A program made the translations under genes and the position numbers. 21,275 nt of DNA from Aquificaceae bacterium (lineage in GTDB: Bacteria > Aquificota > Aquificia > Aquificales > Aquificaceae): contig JALSTO010000029.1 of the NCBI GenBank assembly GCA_026983685.1, positions 1 through 21,275 on the forward strand. Reading direction: 5' to 3'. Of the stretch, positions 1 to 6,943 are shown one piece after another. Under the pieces are notes generated by a model, which had not been told where the DNA came from, searched no databases, and worked only from the letters and a program-made list of their open reading frames with translations. Positions within the stretch are counted from its first letter, which is position 1, and the number at the start of each line of letters is the position of its first letter.

Positions 1-970
1 GGAGATAGAGAGATCAGAGACTGTCTACAAAGTGCTTTCGGAAATAGACAGCAAGTTTATGAAAGAGATTCCTATAGTTGGTATGAACACTCTTTATCCT
101 AAGGTATTTAAACTTGGTAAGAAAGGATACATGTTCTTAAAACCCAACGATGCGGGAAGCGCCCTTTTCCCGGCGGACATACCCAGAATTTACAATAGCA
201 ACCCTACAGTAACCGCAGGTGCTCTCTCTATTATGGCTCACGCAGGTTTTAAAAAGTTTTACCTCTTCGGGGTTGATCTCGGGACGAAGGATAAAGAAAA
301 ACACCACTCAAAGCTCAGCAATTACTACTCGGAAAGCAGTGTGCTTGGGAAGAAACCCCTCTCCATGAACTACGACAGGGTGCTTAAGGGTAATTTCGGC
401 GGAGAGGTTCTTTCAAACAACATATTCTACTTTACCAAGATATCCATAGAGAACAACATAGCTAACCTCAAGCTTGAGGTCTACAATACTTCCGATGGTG
501 CAAAGATAGAGGGCTCCCATCCTCTCCAGCCCGAAGATATCAGCCTGCAAAAGAGAGGAGACAAAGATAAAGTTCTGAGAAAGTTTTTTACAAACTTCAA
601 GGACACCTACAGAAGGGATGTAAATCTTGAAAAGGTGCTGAGGGAAAGTCGGGAGGACTTTGATATATACATGAACGAATTTGCTCCGAGGCTCTCTCAC
701 TCCTCGGGAGAGCTGTCCGAGGTCATCCAGCTCTTCTCCGATATGCATTTTTACTTACTTGCCCTTGCAATAAGAAGGAAGATAAAAGGCGAATACATGC
801 TCAGGAACCTCATAGGTCCGACCATGTATCAACTCCATAAGGTAGTACTTGCCACCGCTTTTTCTACCAGAGAGGAGGAAAAAAGGAGGGAGTTTCTCGG
901 AAAAGCCTACGGGGTTATCGGAAGGTATCTGCAGGAATCGGGCGAAGTTTTAAAAAAGCTGAGCTTCTAA
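1..970 (+). CDS. Maf/DUF115-like flagellin-modification protein (5' partial)
   Basis: The reading frame is open from the left edge (first full codon at base 2), so the gene begins outside the window; the GTG at 32 is only the first start-like codon inside it. At least 322 codons remain. The segment with NSNPTVTAGALSIMAHAGF followed by FYLFGVDLG resembles the core of the DUF115/Maf family, related to 6-hydroxymethylpterin pyrophosphokinase MptE-like proteins. Family knowledge: Maf proteins are cytoplasmic and transfer nonulosonic acid sugars such as pseudaminic or legionaminic acid to flagellin. Its position just upstream of the flagellin gene agrees with this. The C-terminal part, after about residue 200 of the visible protein, is helical and highly charged with no motif I recognise. 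The last codons contain the -35 element of the flagellin promoter. The family call is fairly good; the exact sugar substrate is unknown. Confidence 0.75.
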   Translation, partial: EIERSETVYKVLSEIDSKFMKEIPIVGMNTLYPKVFKLGKKGYMFLKPNDAGSALFPADIPRIYNSNPTVTAGALSIMAHAGFKKFYLFGVDLGTKDKEKHHSKLSNYYSESSVLGKKPLSMNYDRVLKGNFGGEVLSNNIFYFTKISIENNIANLKLEVYNTSDGAKIEGSHPLQPEDISLQKRGDKDKVLRKFFTNFKDTYRRDVNLEKVLRESREDFDIYMNEFAPRLSHSSGELSEVIQLFSDMHFYLLALAIRRKIKGEYMLRNLIGPTMYQLHKVVLATAFSTREEEKRREFLGKAYGVIGRYLQESGEVLKKLSF

Positions 971-977
971 CCGATAA
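951..977 (+). promoter_or_regulatory. Sigma-28 (FliA) promoter of the flagellin gene
   Basis: TAAA at 951-954 is followed after exactly 15 bases by ACCGATAA at 970-977. The classical flagellar sigma-28 consensus is TAAA-N15-GCCGATAA, so only one -10 base differs. The -35 box lies in the last codons of the upstream Maf-like gene and the -10 box starts at its stop codon. A start near 984 would give a leader of about 30 nt ending in the AAGGAGG ribosome site. Confidence 0.85.
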
Positions 978-1000
978 AATAACATGACTAAAAACTCCAA

Positions 1001-1007
1001 AAGGAGG
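1001..1007 (+). promoter_or_regulatory. Shine-Dalgarno site that fixes the flagellin start
   Basis: AAGGAGG at 1001-1007 stands 8 nt before the ATG at 1016. The in-frame GTG at 1007 overlaps this site, so it cannot be the start. Confidence 0.85.
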
Positions 1008-1015
1008 TGTCAGCC

Positions 1016-2620
1016 ATGGCTCTGAGAATCAACTTTAACTACGAGGCGGCAGTGACGCACACCGCCCTCAAGCAGAACGAGCGACTTATGAACAGGTCGC
1101 TTCTGAGACTCTCAACAGGTCTCAGGATACTGAACGCTGCGGACGATTCCGCAGGTCTTTTCATTGCGGACCAGCTTGCCCTTGTCTCCGCCGGTCTTGA
1201 ACAGGGTAACAGGAACATCCAGACGGGTATATCCGCCCTCCAGATAGCAGAAAACTCCGCAGGACAGATTTACAACAAGCTCAAGCAGATCTATGTAAAG
1301 GCTGAGAACGCTGCAAACGACATCAACGACCCCAACGCGAGAGCGTCTCTCCAAAGAGAGATAAACAACCTCATTGATGCTATCAAGAAGATAGGAACAG
1401 ACACCGAGTACAACGGTATAAAGCTCCTTGATGGAACCTTTGTTAACAAGAGCATCCATTACGGTGCAAGGAAAGATCAAGTAGTAACAGTGAACATAAG
1501 TAGCGTGCTTCCGAAGGACCTCGGTGCCTATATAGCCAAAGCACAGGGTGCCCAGTACACAGGAGGTACTCCGACCACTGCAGCAACATTCCTCTCCGCC
1601 CTCGGCACCGGACAGTCCTGGTTTGTGGAAAACGGTGAATACGTTGATGTTGCAGGTATAAGGGTTATAAGCTATGACGGGACCAACAGGTTTGTTGATG
1701 CCAAGACCCTCGCGGACAACATAAATGCGGACAAAGACCTGCAGGCGCTCGGTATAGAGGCGGTTGCCAAGAACGATAACACCGCATCCGCATCCTTCAC
1801 AGGCTTTTCTAATCTTTATAGTACGAGAAGCAGTGCAACCCTTACAGCGCTCACGCTGAACTTCTACATAGGAAACACCGCGGTCTCCACCACCACAGCG
1901 AAGACTTTCAGCGTTGATATAGACAGTTCTGTTACGAGCCTTAACCAGCTCGTTGATAAGATCAACTCCGCAGCGTCCGCAGCGGGAGCCAACATAAAAG
2001 CGAAGGCTGTAAACAGCAAGCTCGTCTTAGAAACGGGAAGCGGAGAGACCATAGCTGTCCATATACAGGCTCAGGGAACTCTCAGTGGATCTACTGTTGG
2101 AAGCGTAACCGTTCATCTGGGACAGCTCTTTGAGGGTCTGGGTGATGTAGGATTTACAGCGCAGACAAAGAACAACCTCTACTACATTGATGTCGGGACT
2201 GTTGATATAGCTGGTGTGGATACCTACCAGCTCAAATACAGCGGTGTCTCCGCATCAAACGCAGGCTTTAACTTTGATGTTTCCTCTGGCAGTAATGCTA
2301 CAGCGAAAAACCTCAACACGGTAAGCGTTCTCACCAACGCTCAGGCGGAGGAGTCACTTCTTATAATTAAGAAGGCTATTCAGAGGGTTGATATAGTCCG
2401 TTCCGAGATAGGTGCGGTTATGAACAACCTCCAGACCATATACGATGCCCAGAAGGTTGCAAAGGACAACACGGATCAGGCGGAGAACGTCATAAGGAAC
2501 GTGGACTTTGCCAAGGAGATGATGACCTTCACCACGATGCAGATAAGGATGCAGTCGGGTGTGGCGATGCTCGCTCAAGCGAACACACTGCCCCAGCTCG
2601 TTCTCCAGCTACTGAGGTAA
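1016..2620 (+). CDS. fliC: Flagellin (filament protein)
   Basis: A 534-residue flagellin, the structural subunit of the external flagellar filament, exported by the flagellar type III apparatus. The start is the ATG at 1016. Residues 1-150 are the conserved D0/D1 region (MALRINFNYEAA, then LSTGLRILNAADDSAG at about 32-47). About 175-430 is a variable Ser/Thr/Ala/Gly-rich surface domain with no clear homologue known to me. The last 100 residues are the C-terminal D1/D0 helices, ending in the usual LAQANTLPQLVLQLL-type tail. It is long for a minimal flagellin because of the central insert. It has its own sigma-28 promoter and a hairpin directly after the stop. The neighbouring Maf-like gene suggests that surface Ser/Thr residues may be glycosylated. 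In the D1 helix the stretch aligned to the enteric TLR5-binding site is altered (LKQIYVKAENAAN at 89-101). Confidence 0.95.
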   Translation: MALRINFNYEAAVTHTALKQNERLMNRSLLRLSTGLRILNAADDSAGLFIADQLALVSAGLEQGNRNIQTGISALQIAENSAGQIYNKLKQIYVKAENAANDINDPNARASLQREINNLIDAIKKIGTDTEYNGIKLLDGTFVNKSIHYGARKDQVVTVNISSVLPKDLGAYIAKAQGAQYTGGTPTTAATFLSALGTGQSWFVENGEYVDVAGIRVISYDGTNRFVDAKTLADNINADKDLQALGIEAVAKNDNTASASFTGFSNLYSTRSSATLTALTLNFYIGNTAVSTTTAKTFSVDIDSSVTSLNQLVDKINSAASAAGANIKAKAVNSKLVLETGSGETIAVHIQAQGTLSGSTVGSVTVHLGQLFEGLGDVGFTAQTKNNLYYIDVGTVDIAGVDTYQLKYSGVSASNAGFNFDVSSGSNATAKNLNTVSVLTNAQAEESLLIIKKAIQRVDIVRSEIGAVMNNLQTIYDAQKVAKDNTDQAENVIRNVDFAKEMMTFTTMQIRMQSGVAMLAQANTLPQLVLQLLR

Positions 2621-2628
2621 TAATTTAG

Positions 2629-2653
2629 GGAGGGGAGGCTTGCCCTTCCCTCC
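2629..2653 (+). terminator. GC-rich hairpin after the flagellin gene (partial terminator or RNA stabiliser)
   Basis: GGAGGGGAGG at 2629-2638 pairs with CCTTCCCTCC at 2644-2653 (10 bp with one G-T pair) across the 5-base loop CTTGC. It begins 8 bases after the flagellin stop. It is not followed by a T tract, but by GCTTAAAAAGGAG, which contains the flaG ribosome site. An efficient intrinsic terminator is therefore unlikely; attenuation or protection of the flagellin mRNA 3' end is more plausible. Confidence 0.55.
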
Positions 2654-2674
2654 GCTTAAAAAGGAGAACCTGCC

Positions 2675-3043
2675 ATGAGGGTCAACGGAAAGGGTTCGGA
2701 GGTTGATTACGAAGTCATAAGGCAGGTTCAGAGGGAAGTCGGGACCAATAGGAATACCGAATCAATGATTAAAGAGATAAAGGAGAGAAGCGAGCAGTCC
2801 ATACGTGAGGCTGCGCTGAACCAGGAGGAGCTTCAGAAAGTTCTTCAGGAGATAAGGAGAAAGCTTGACTATCTCAACAGGTACCTCAGGATTGATATTG
2901 ACGACCAGCTTGAGATACCCGTGGTGAAGATATTTGAAAGAGACACCAACAGATTGATAAGGCAGATACCCCCCGACTACCTTCTTGAGCTTATGAAAAG
3001 GATTGACCAGATGCTCGGCGTCCTGCTGAGTGAGAGGGTTTAA
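2675..3043 (+). CDS. flaG: FlaG family flagellar protein
   Basis: A 122-residue protein of the FlaG family (PF03646). The N-terminal half is variable and helical. The C-terminal half carries the family signature: a stretch around LEIPVVKIFERDTNRLIRQI followed by PPDYLLELMKRIDQMLG. FlaG is usually encoded between flagellin and fliD; in several bacteria it affects filament length, but its biochemical role is not settled. The start ATG at 2675 has an AAGGAG site at 2661-2666. The stop is 2 bases before fliD, which suggests cotranscription with fliD, fliS and the 80-residue gene. Confidence 0.9.
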   Translation: MRVNGKGSEVDYEVIRQVQREVGTNRNTESMIKEIKERSEQSIREAALNQEELQKVLQEIRRKLDYLNRYLRIDIDDQLEIPVVKIFERDTNRLIRQIPPDYLLELMKRIDQMLGVLLSERV

Positions 3044-3045
3044 CT

Positions 3046-4380
3046 ATGGCAGGAGAGTTTTATCTTTCGGGTCTTACGGGCAGCGGTTTTGATGGGGGCG
3101 CCATAGTTGACCAGATACTCCAGCTCAAATCCATCCCCATCCAAAAGCTCCAACAGGAGAAAACCCTTGTTCAGGCGAAGGCATCCTCCCTTGCAAATCT
3201 CTCTCAGAGTATAGGTGACTTCCTATCTCTCTTTGAAAGCCTTGATGTTGAGTCCCTGTTTAAAGGAAAGCAGGCGAGCGTATCAAACCCCGATATCCTT
3301 GAGGTCAGCGTGACGGAAGAGGCGCCGAACCTTGAGTTCAACGTAAACATCAATAAGCTCGCTCAGGCTGAGGTCAGGGTGTCCAACGGAGGATTTTCTG
3401 ACCTTACCAGTACCTTCGCAAGTTCAGGAACTCTGACCATAACCTACGACACGGGCTCAGGAACCGAGAGCTTCAGCGTTGACTACAGCGCAGGTCAGAC
3501 CCTTGAGGACCTTGTAAACAACATAAACTCAGCCCAGAGCAGGATAAGGGCTTCCGTTTACTACGACGGAACAGCTTACAGGCTCATGCTTTCTGAGTCC
3601 GATGTCTCCGCCTCAACCGTTGAGACAGACACCGCGGGAAGTGTCTATGTTATAGACGTTAGCGGGCTTCCTTCCGAGCTTGGCACGGGGCTTGACACCA
3701 TCCAGAACGCTCAGAACGCGGAGATAGTGATAGGCTCAGGCTCTCCCGTAACCAGCCCCTCCAGCACCTTTGAGGATGTGATAAGCGGAGTGACGATAAC
3801 AGCCAAGGACGTAGGTAGTTCATCGGTTACCATAAGCGAGAGCTACGACAAGGTTATCTCCTTTTTCAGCAACTTTGTAAAGAACTACAACGCTCTCGTG
3901 GATACGGTCAGCTCACTTACAGTTGGTGAAAAAGCCCTTTTCAAAGGAGACTACACCATAGGAAGCGTTCAGACTGGTATAGCCCAGAGGCTTGACCCCC
4001 TCATAGAGCTCGGGCTCATAGACTACAACGGAGATACCGGCAAGATATCCCTCAACAGCGACAGACTGAACGAGCTACTCAGCACGGACCCAGACAGCGT
4101 CAAGTCCCTTATAGAGGATATTAAAAGCTCCTACAGTACATACCTCCAGACTCAGAAGGACCTTTTCAGCGGTTTTGAGCAGAGCTACAACGACCAGGTC
4201 AGGAGCATTGATGATAGGATACAGGAACTTGCAACCCGTCTTGCTCAGGAGGAACAGCTCCTCAGAAGAGAGTATGCCCAGCTGGAGGCTTTTATAGCTC
4301 AGGCTAACGATATAAGGGAGAGGCTCAAGCAGTTTATGGTGACCCTCTCCGAAATGACAAAAGGAGGTAGTAAACGATGA
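3046..4380 (+). CDS. fliD: Flagellar filament cap protein FliD (hook-associated protein 2)
   Basis: A 444-residue protein of usual FliD length. FliD forms the cap at the growing filament tip, where it folds arriving flagellin subunits. The N-terminal FliD_N region has the typical opening GLTGSGFDGGAIVDQILQL and a heptad helix that follows. The middle part is a Ser/Thr/Asp-rich beta domain. The C-terminal FliD_C region contains SFFSNFVKNYNALVDTVSSL and FKGDYTIGSVQTGI, followed by a coiled-coil tail (roughly 380-440) rich in Gln, Glu and Arg that would pack with the filament D0 layer. The stop overlaps the fliS start as ATGA at 4377-4380, which indicates translational coupling. A strong AGGAGG for fliS lies inside the last fliD codons. 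Confidence 0.95.
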   Translation: MAGEFYLSGLTGSGFDGGAIVDQILQLKSIPIQKLQQEKTLVQAKASSLANLSQSIGDFLSLFESLDVESLFKGKQASVSNPDILEVSVTEEAPNLEFNVNINKLAQAEVRVSNGGFSDLTSTFASSGTLTITYDTGSGTESFSVDYSAGQTLEDLVNNINSAQSRIRASVYYDGTAYRLMLSESDVSASTVETDTAGSVYVIDVSGLPSELGTGLDTIQNAQNAEIVIGSGSPVTSPSSTFEDVISGVTITAKDVGSSSVTISESYDKVISFFSNFVKNYNALVDTVSSLTVGEKALFKGDYTIGSVQTGIAQRLDPLIELGLIDYNGDTGKISLNSDRLNELLSTDPDSVKSLIEDIKSSYSTYLQTQKDLFSGFEQSYNDQVRSIDDRIQELATRLAQEEQLLRREYAQLEAFIAQANDIRERLKQFMVTLSEMTKGGSKR

Positions 4381-4793
4381 ATCCCGCAGAGGTTTATCTT
4401 CAGAACATGGTTGAAAATGCAAACCCTCTCAGGCTCGTAGTAATGCTATACGAGAAGGCTATAGCCTGCCTTGAGGATGCTATAGAGGCGGTTGAGTCCG
4501 GGCTTGATGACCTGGAGAACGTGAAGACTAAGGCTGAGTGCCTGACAAGGGCTATGGACATACTCATAGTCCTTCAGGCATCCCTTGAACACGAGAAGGG
4601 TCAGGAGATAGCAAAAAACCTTGACGAAATCTATGACGCTCTTATAAATGAAATTGTGAGAGCTAACATGAAGAACGACACCGAGCTTATGAGGGAGATT
4701 AAAAAGATTCTTGAAGAGCTAAAAGAGGCATGGGAAGAGGCGGAGAAGAAGGTGTACGGAAAAGAGGAGGCTGTGGCGAGGGCTGATGAATGA
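4377..4793 (+). CDS. fliS: Flagellin export chaperone FliS
   Basis: A 138-residue all-helical protein. FliS binds the C-terminal D0 helix of flagellin in the cytoplasm, prevents premature polymerisation and delivers it to the export gate. The family signature is visible near the N terminus: a YLQNMVENANPLRLVVMLYE stretch with the conserved hydrophobic pattern before an Ala/Glu-rich helix. The C-terminal quarter is very Glu/Lys rich, which is a little longer than in the enteric protein. It overlaps fliD by 4 bp upstream and the next gene by 8 bp downstream, so it is the third or fourth gene of one operon. Confidence 0.93.
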   Translation: MNPAEVYLQNMVENANPLRLVVMLYEKAIACLEDAIEAVESGLDDLENVKTKAECLTRAMDILIVLQASLEHEKGQEIAKNLDEIYDALINEIVRANMKNDTELMREIKKILEELKEAWEEAEKKVYGKEEAVARADE

Positions 4794-5028
4794 TAATCTT
4801 AAGGATGTACTTCTGAAGTGCGAAGTCTATCTGGAGAAGGAAGACTTTGATAACCTCATAAAGACCCTTGAGGAAGTTCTGAATCTTGACCTTAAAAGCC
4901 TGAGTAAGGAGGATTACGAGGAGGCTCTCAGGATAATAGAGTTCCTGATTCAAAAAGCTGAGGAGAAGAAGCTTGATATAGCCCAGAAGCTGATGAACTT
5001 TCAGAAGTTCAAAGGCTACCTTAAGTAG
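4786..5028 (+). CDS. Small helical protein in the fliT position (putative flagellar chaperone)
   Basis: An 80-residue acidic and lysine-rich protein (MNDNLKDVLLKCEVYLEKED at the start), predicted to be three helices with no signal peptide or membrane segment. It starts 8 bp inside fliS in another frame, so its translation is probably coupled to fliS. I do not recognise a family by sequence. Genes directly after fliD-fliS are often fliT, the cytoplasmic chaperone of FliD, which is also a short helical protein. A FliT-like role is therefore inferred from position and shape only. The stop codon (5026-5028) directly abuts the stop of the convergent gene at 5029, leaving no intergenic DNA between the flagellar and sulfur clusters. 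Confidence 0.7.
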   Translation: MNDNLKDVLLKCEVYLEKEDFDNLIKTLEEVLNLDLKSLSKEDYEEALRIIEFLIQKAEEKKLDIAQKLMNFQKFKGYLK

Positions 5029-6000
5029 TTACTGCCCCTCCTCAAGGAGTTCGTTCTCTATCTCAAAGTAAACGTAGTAAGCGTTCACCGGATTTACGTC
5101 AAAGAAAACAGGAACCTGAGCATAGGCAGGGTCAATCTTGAGAAGCTCTTCGTTTATGTGCTCTCTGACGTAGTCTATGTCCATTCCCTCTTCTATCATC
5201 CTCCTGATAGTGTTCCTCAAGTCCGATATGTACTTCTTTGTCCACATAACCCTGTCCCTTATCCTCTCCTTTGTGAGCATGGGATCACCGTGACCCGGTA
5301 GTAGTATGTCAGGGTCAAGCTCAAGTATCTTATCAAGGCACACGAGCCAGCTCTTTGAGTTCCCAGAGCCTAAAAAGGGAAGCCTCCCATCAAAGACTAT
5401 GTCTCCACTGAAGAGAACCTTCTTTTCAGGTATCCAGAGGACTATGTCTCCCGGTGTGTGGGCTTTGCAGAAGTGCCTGACCTGAAAGGTCAGCCTTCCC
5501 ATGTGGATATCAAGGTCCCTCGTGAAGGTTATGTCAGGAGGAAGCATCTGAGTCCCTTCCATGTGTTCCCTTAGTAACTTTTTCCTCGCTTCGTAGAAGT
5601 TCTGGCTTGAGGGTTGGGAGATATAGTCAAGGGCCCACTCGTGGGCTATTATCACCGAGCCCGCCTCTTTGAGGGCACCCACACCGTAGAAGTGGTCCGT
5701 GTGGTAGTGGCTCACCACCGTGAACCTTATGGGTTTGGCTGTGATACTTCTTATGGTCTCAACGAGTTCTTTACCCAGCTTGTAGGTTGTGAGGGTATCA
5801 AAGACGAGCACCCCCTCCTTTGTGACAACGAAGTAAGCGTTGGATATGAAGCCTCTGTTTTCATAACTCACCTGCTCATGGGCACCGAATACGCCGTAAA
5901 CATCCTCCTTTATCTTCTTCAGCGTCTCCTTAACATGGGCGGGATAGTCCCCACCGAAGGATATACCTATCAGAATGAGTGCAAGCAGGAACCTTTTCAC
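5029..6000 (-). CDS. Periplasmic metallo-beta-lactamase-fold hydrolase, SoxH-like
   Basis: A 323-residue protein with an N-terminal signal peptide (MKRFLLALILIGISFG). The complete zinc ligand set of the MBL superfamily is visible: HYHTDH at 98-103, AHTPGD with H181, SGD with D200 and GHG with H237. This arrangement resembles the SoxH/quinoprotein relay zinc metallohydrolase group, whose members often sit at the end of sox clusters but whose substrate is not established. Two cysteines (C178 next to the active site, and C221) are present. The start is a GTG at 6000, overlapping the stop of the upstream DUF302 gene as GTGA, so the two are translationally coupled. It is the last gene of the soxB-DUF302-DUF302-MBL unit. 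A role on a sulfur intermediate or a thioester is inferred from context; an unrelated hydrolase role cannot be excluded. Confidence 0.82.
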   Translation of the reverse strand: MKRFLLALILIGISFGGDYPAHVKETLKKIKEDVYGVFGAHEQVSYENRGFISNAYFVVTKEGVLVFDTLTTYKLGKELVETIRSITAKPIRFTVVSHYHTDHFYGVGALKEAGSVIIAHEWALDYISQPSSQNFYEARKKLLREHMEGTQMLPPDITFTRDLDIHMGRLTFQVRHFCKAHTPGDIVLWIPEKKVLFSGDIVFDGRLPFLGSGNSKSWLVCLDKILELDPDILLPGHGDPMLTKERIRDRVMWTKKYISDLRNTIRRMIEEGMDIDYVREHINEELLKIDPAYAQVPVFFDVNPVNAYYVYFEIENELLEEGQ

Positions 6001-6446
6001 TCTCCCTTTACCTCAGCTATTGCGGACTTTATGTCCTTGTCCGCCTTGAGGAATAACTCCTTTGACCTCTCTGAGAGGTACTTATCAAACACCCTCAGGA
6101 GTGTTTTTACATTTATGAAGCCAACCACAACAGATCCGTCCTCCCGCTCGTAGAGGTATATCCTGCAGGGAGCCATAACGCCGAGCTGAGGCATCTCCCT
6201 GAATATCTTCTCAGCATAAGATAGGTTGCAAACGAGCATGTAGGAAAACCTCGGCTTCTCCGTTGCCACATCCACAACTCCGAGAACGTTCATATTCCTT
6301 CCGTCAAGGGCTGTTTTCAGGAGGAGCTTCACATCCTCAAAGTCCATACCTTCTATCACTTCTTCATACTGAAGGGGATGCTCGCGGATTTCCTGAGAAA
6401 AGGAAAGACCGACCATAAGCAGAAGAACCGCAATAATAGCCCTCAT
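5997..6446 (-). CDS. Secreted DUF302 protein (second of a pair)
   Basis: A 149-residue protein with a signal peptide (MRAIIAVLLLMVGLSFSQ), so it is probably periplasmic. The remainder matches the DUF302 pattern: a short helix, then a strand with MLVCN, a helix, and a second strand with MAPCRIYLYERE. Only two cysteines occur in the protein, separated by exactly 20 residues, and the paralogue upstream has the same spacing. The Pro-Cys motif before a beta strand is typical of the family; its function is not established. It overlaps both neighbours by 4 bp (ATGA at 6443-6446, GTGA at 5997-6000). Its location in a sox operon suggests a thiol, haem or sulfur-carrying role, which is inference only. 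Confidence 0.82.
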   Translation of the reverse strand: MRAIIAVLLLMVGLSFSQEIREHPLQYEEVIEGMDFEDVKLLLKTALDGRNMNVLGVVDVATEKPRFSYMLVCNLSYAEKIFREMPQLGVMAPCRIYLYEREDGSVVVGFINVKTLLRVFDKYLSERSKELFLKADKDIKSAIAEVKGE

Positions 6447-6943
6447 CTTTCGTTCTCCTCTGCAACCTCCGCTATTGCTATACGTAGCTTCTGGTAGGTA
6501 TCCGCTATAACCTGCGAGTACCTGTCTCCGAGTTCCTGAGAGTAGTCTTTTATGAGGAGAAACTCCTTCATGGCTGTGATATAGACCTTCCCGTCTTTCT
6601 CATAGACCGCAACACTGCAGGGCAGGAGGACACTCATGAAAGGCACCCTTCTCAGTATTTCCCTCTTCTCCTTTATATCGCAGGCTAAGATGGTGGTGTA
6701 GTTCGGGAAGTCCTTTATACCCCTTGCGTGTATTACCTTTGACATCGGCAGGGTTCTTATGACCTTGAGCCCCTTTTCGTTAAACTTTTTGACAAGCTCA
6801 TCAACGACCTGCTGGTGCTTCTTTCCCTTAGCCTCAAGGGTGAAAAAGTACATGTTCTCGGGTGTTATCAGCTGGGTTCTTACGTAAAATACGAAGGCGA
6901 GGGCGGCTATCACACCGCCCGCAAGAAAGAGTATCGCCCTCAT
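6443..6943 (-). CDS. Membrane-anchored DUF302 protein (first of a pair)
   Basis: A 166-residue protein when started at the ATG whose last two bases overlap the soxB stop (ATGA at 6940-6943). A GTG at 6955 would add four residues but lacks the tidy overlap used by the next two genes, so I prefer 6943. The N terminus (about residues 3-21) is a hydrophobic segment without an obvious cleavage site, so it may be a membrane anchor facing the periplasm. The DUF302 core has TILACD and VLLPCSVAVYEKDG, giving C-X20-C, the only cysteines in the protein. It is probably an ancient duplicate of the following gene: both share layout and cysteine spacing but overall sequence similarity is low by eye. It may work with SoxB or the SoxH-like protein. 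Confidence 0.82.
   Translation of the reverse strand: MRAILFLAGGVIAALAFVFYVRTQLITPENMYFFTLEAKGKKHQQVVDELVKKFNEKGLKVIRTLPMSKVIHARGIKDFPNYTTILACDIKEKREILRRVPFMSVLLPCSVAVYEKDGKVYITAMKEFLLIKDYSQELGDRYSQVIADTYQKLRIAIAEVAEENER

Noticed and set aside
1007..1015. GTG start at 1007 for the flagellin
   Set aside because: The GTG overlaps the AAGGAGG ribosome site, and the ATG at 1016 gives the conserved MALRIN start.
5614..6153. 179-codon open frame on the + strand
   Set aside because: Runs antisense across the MBL and DUF302 genes; both have signal peptides and conserved motifs, this frame has none.
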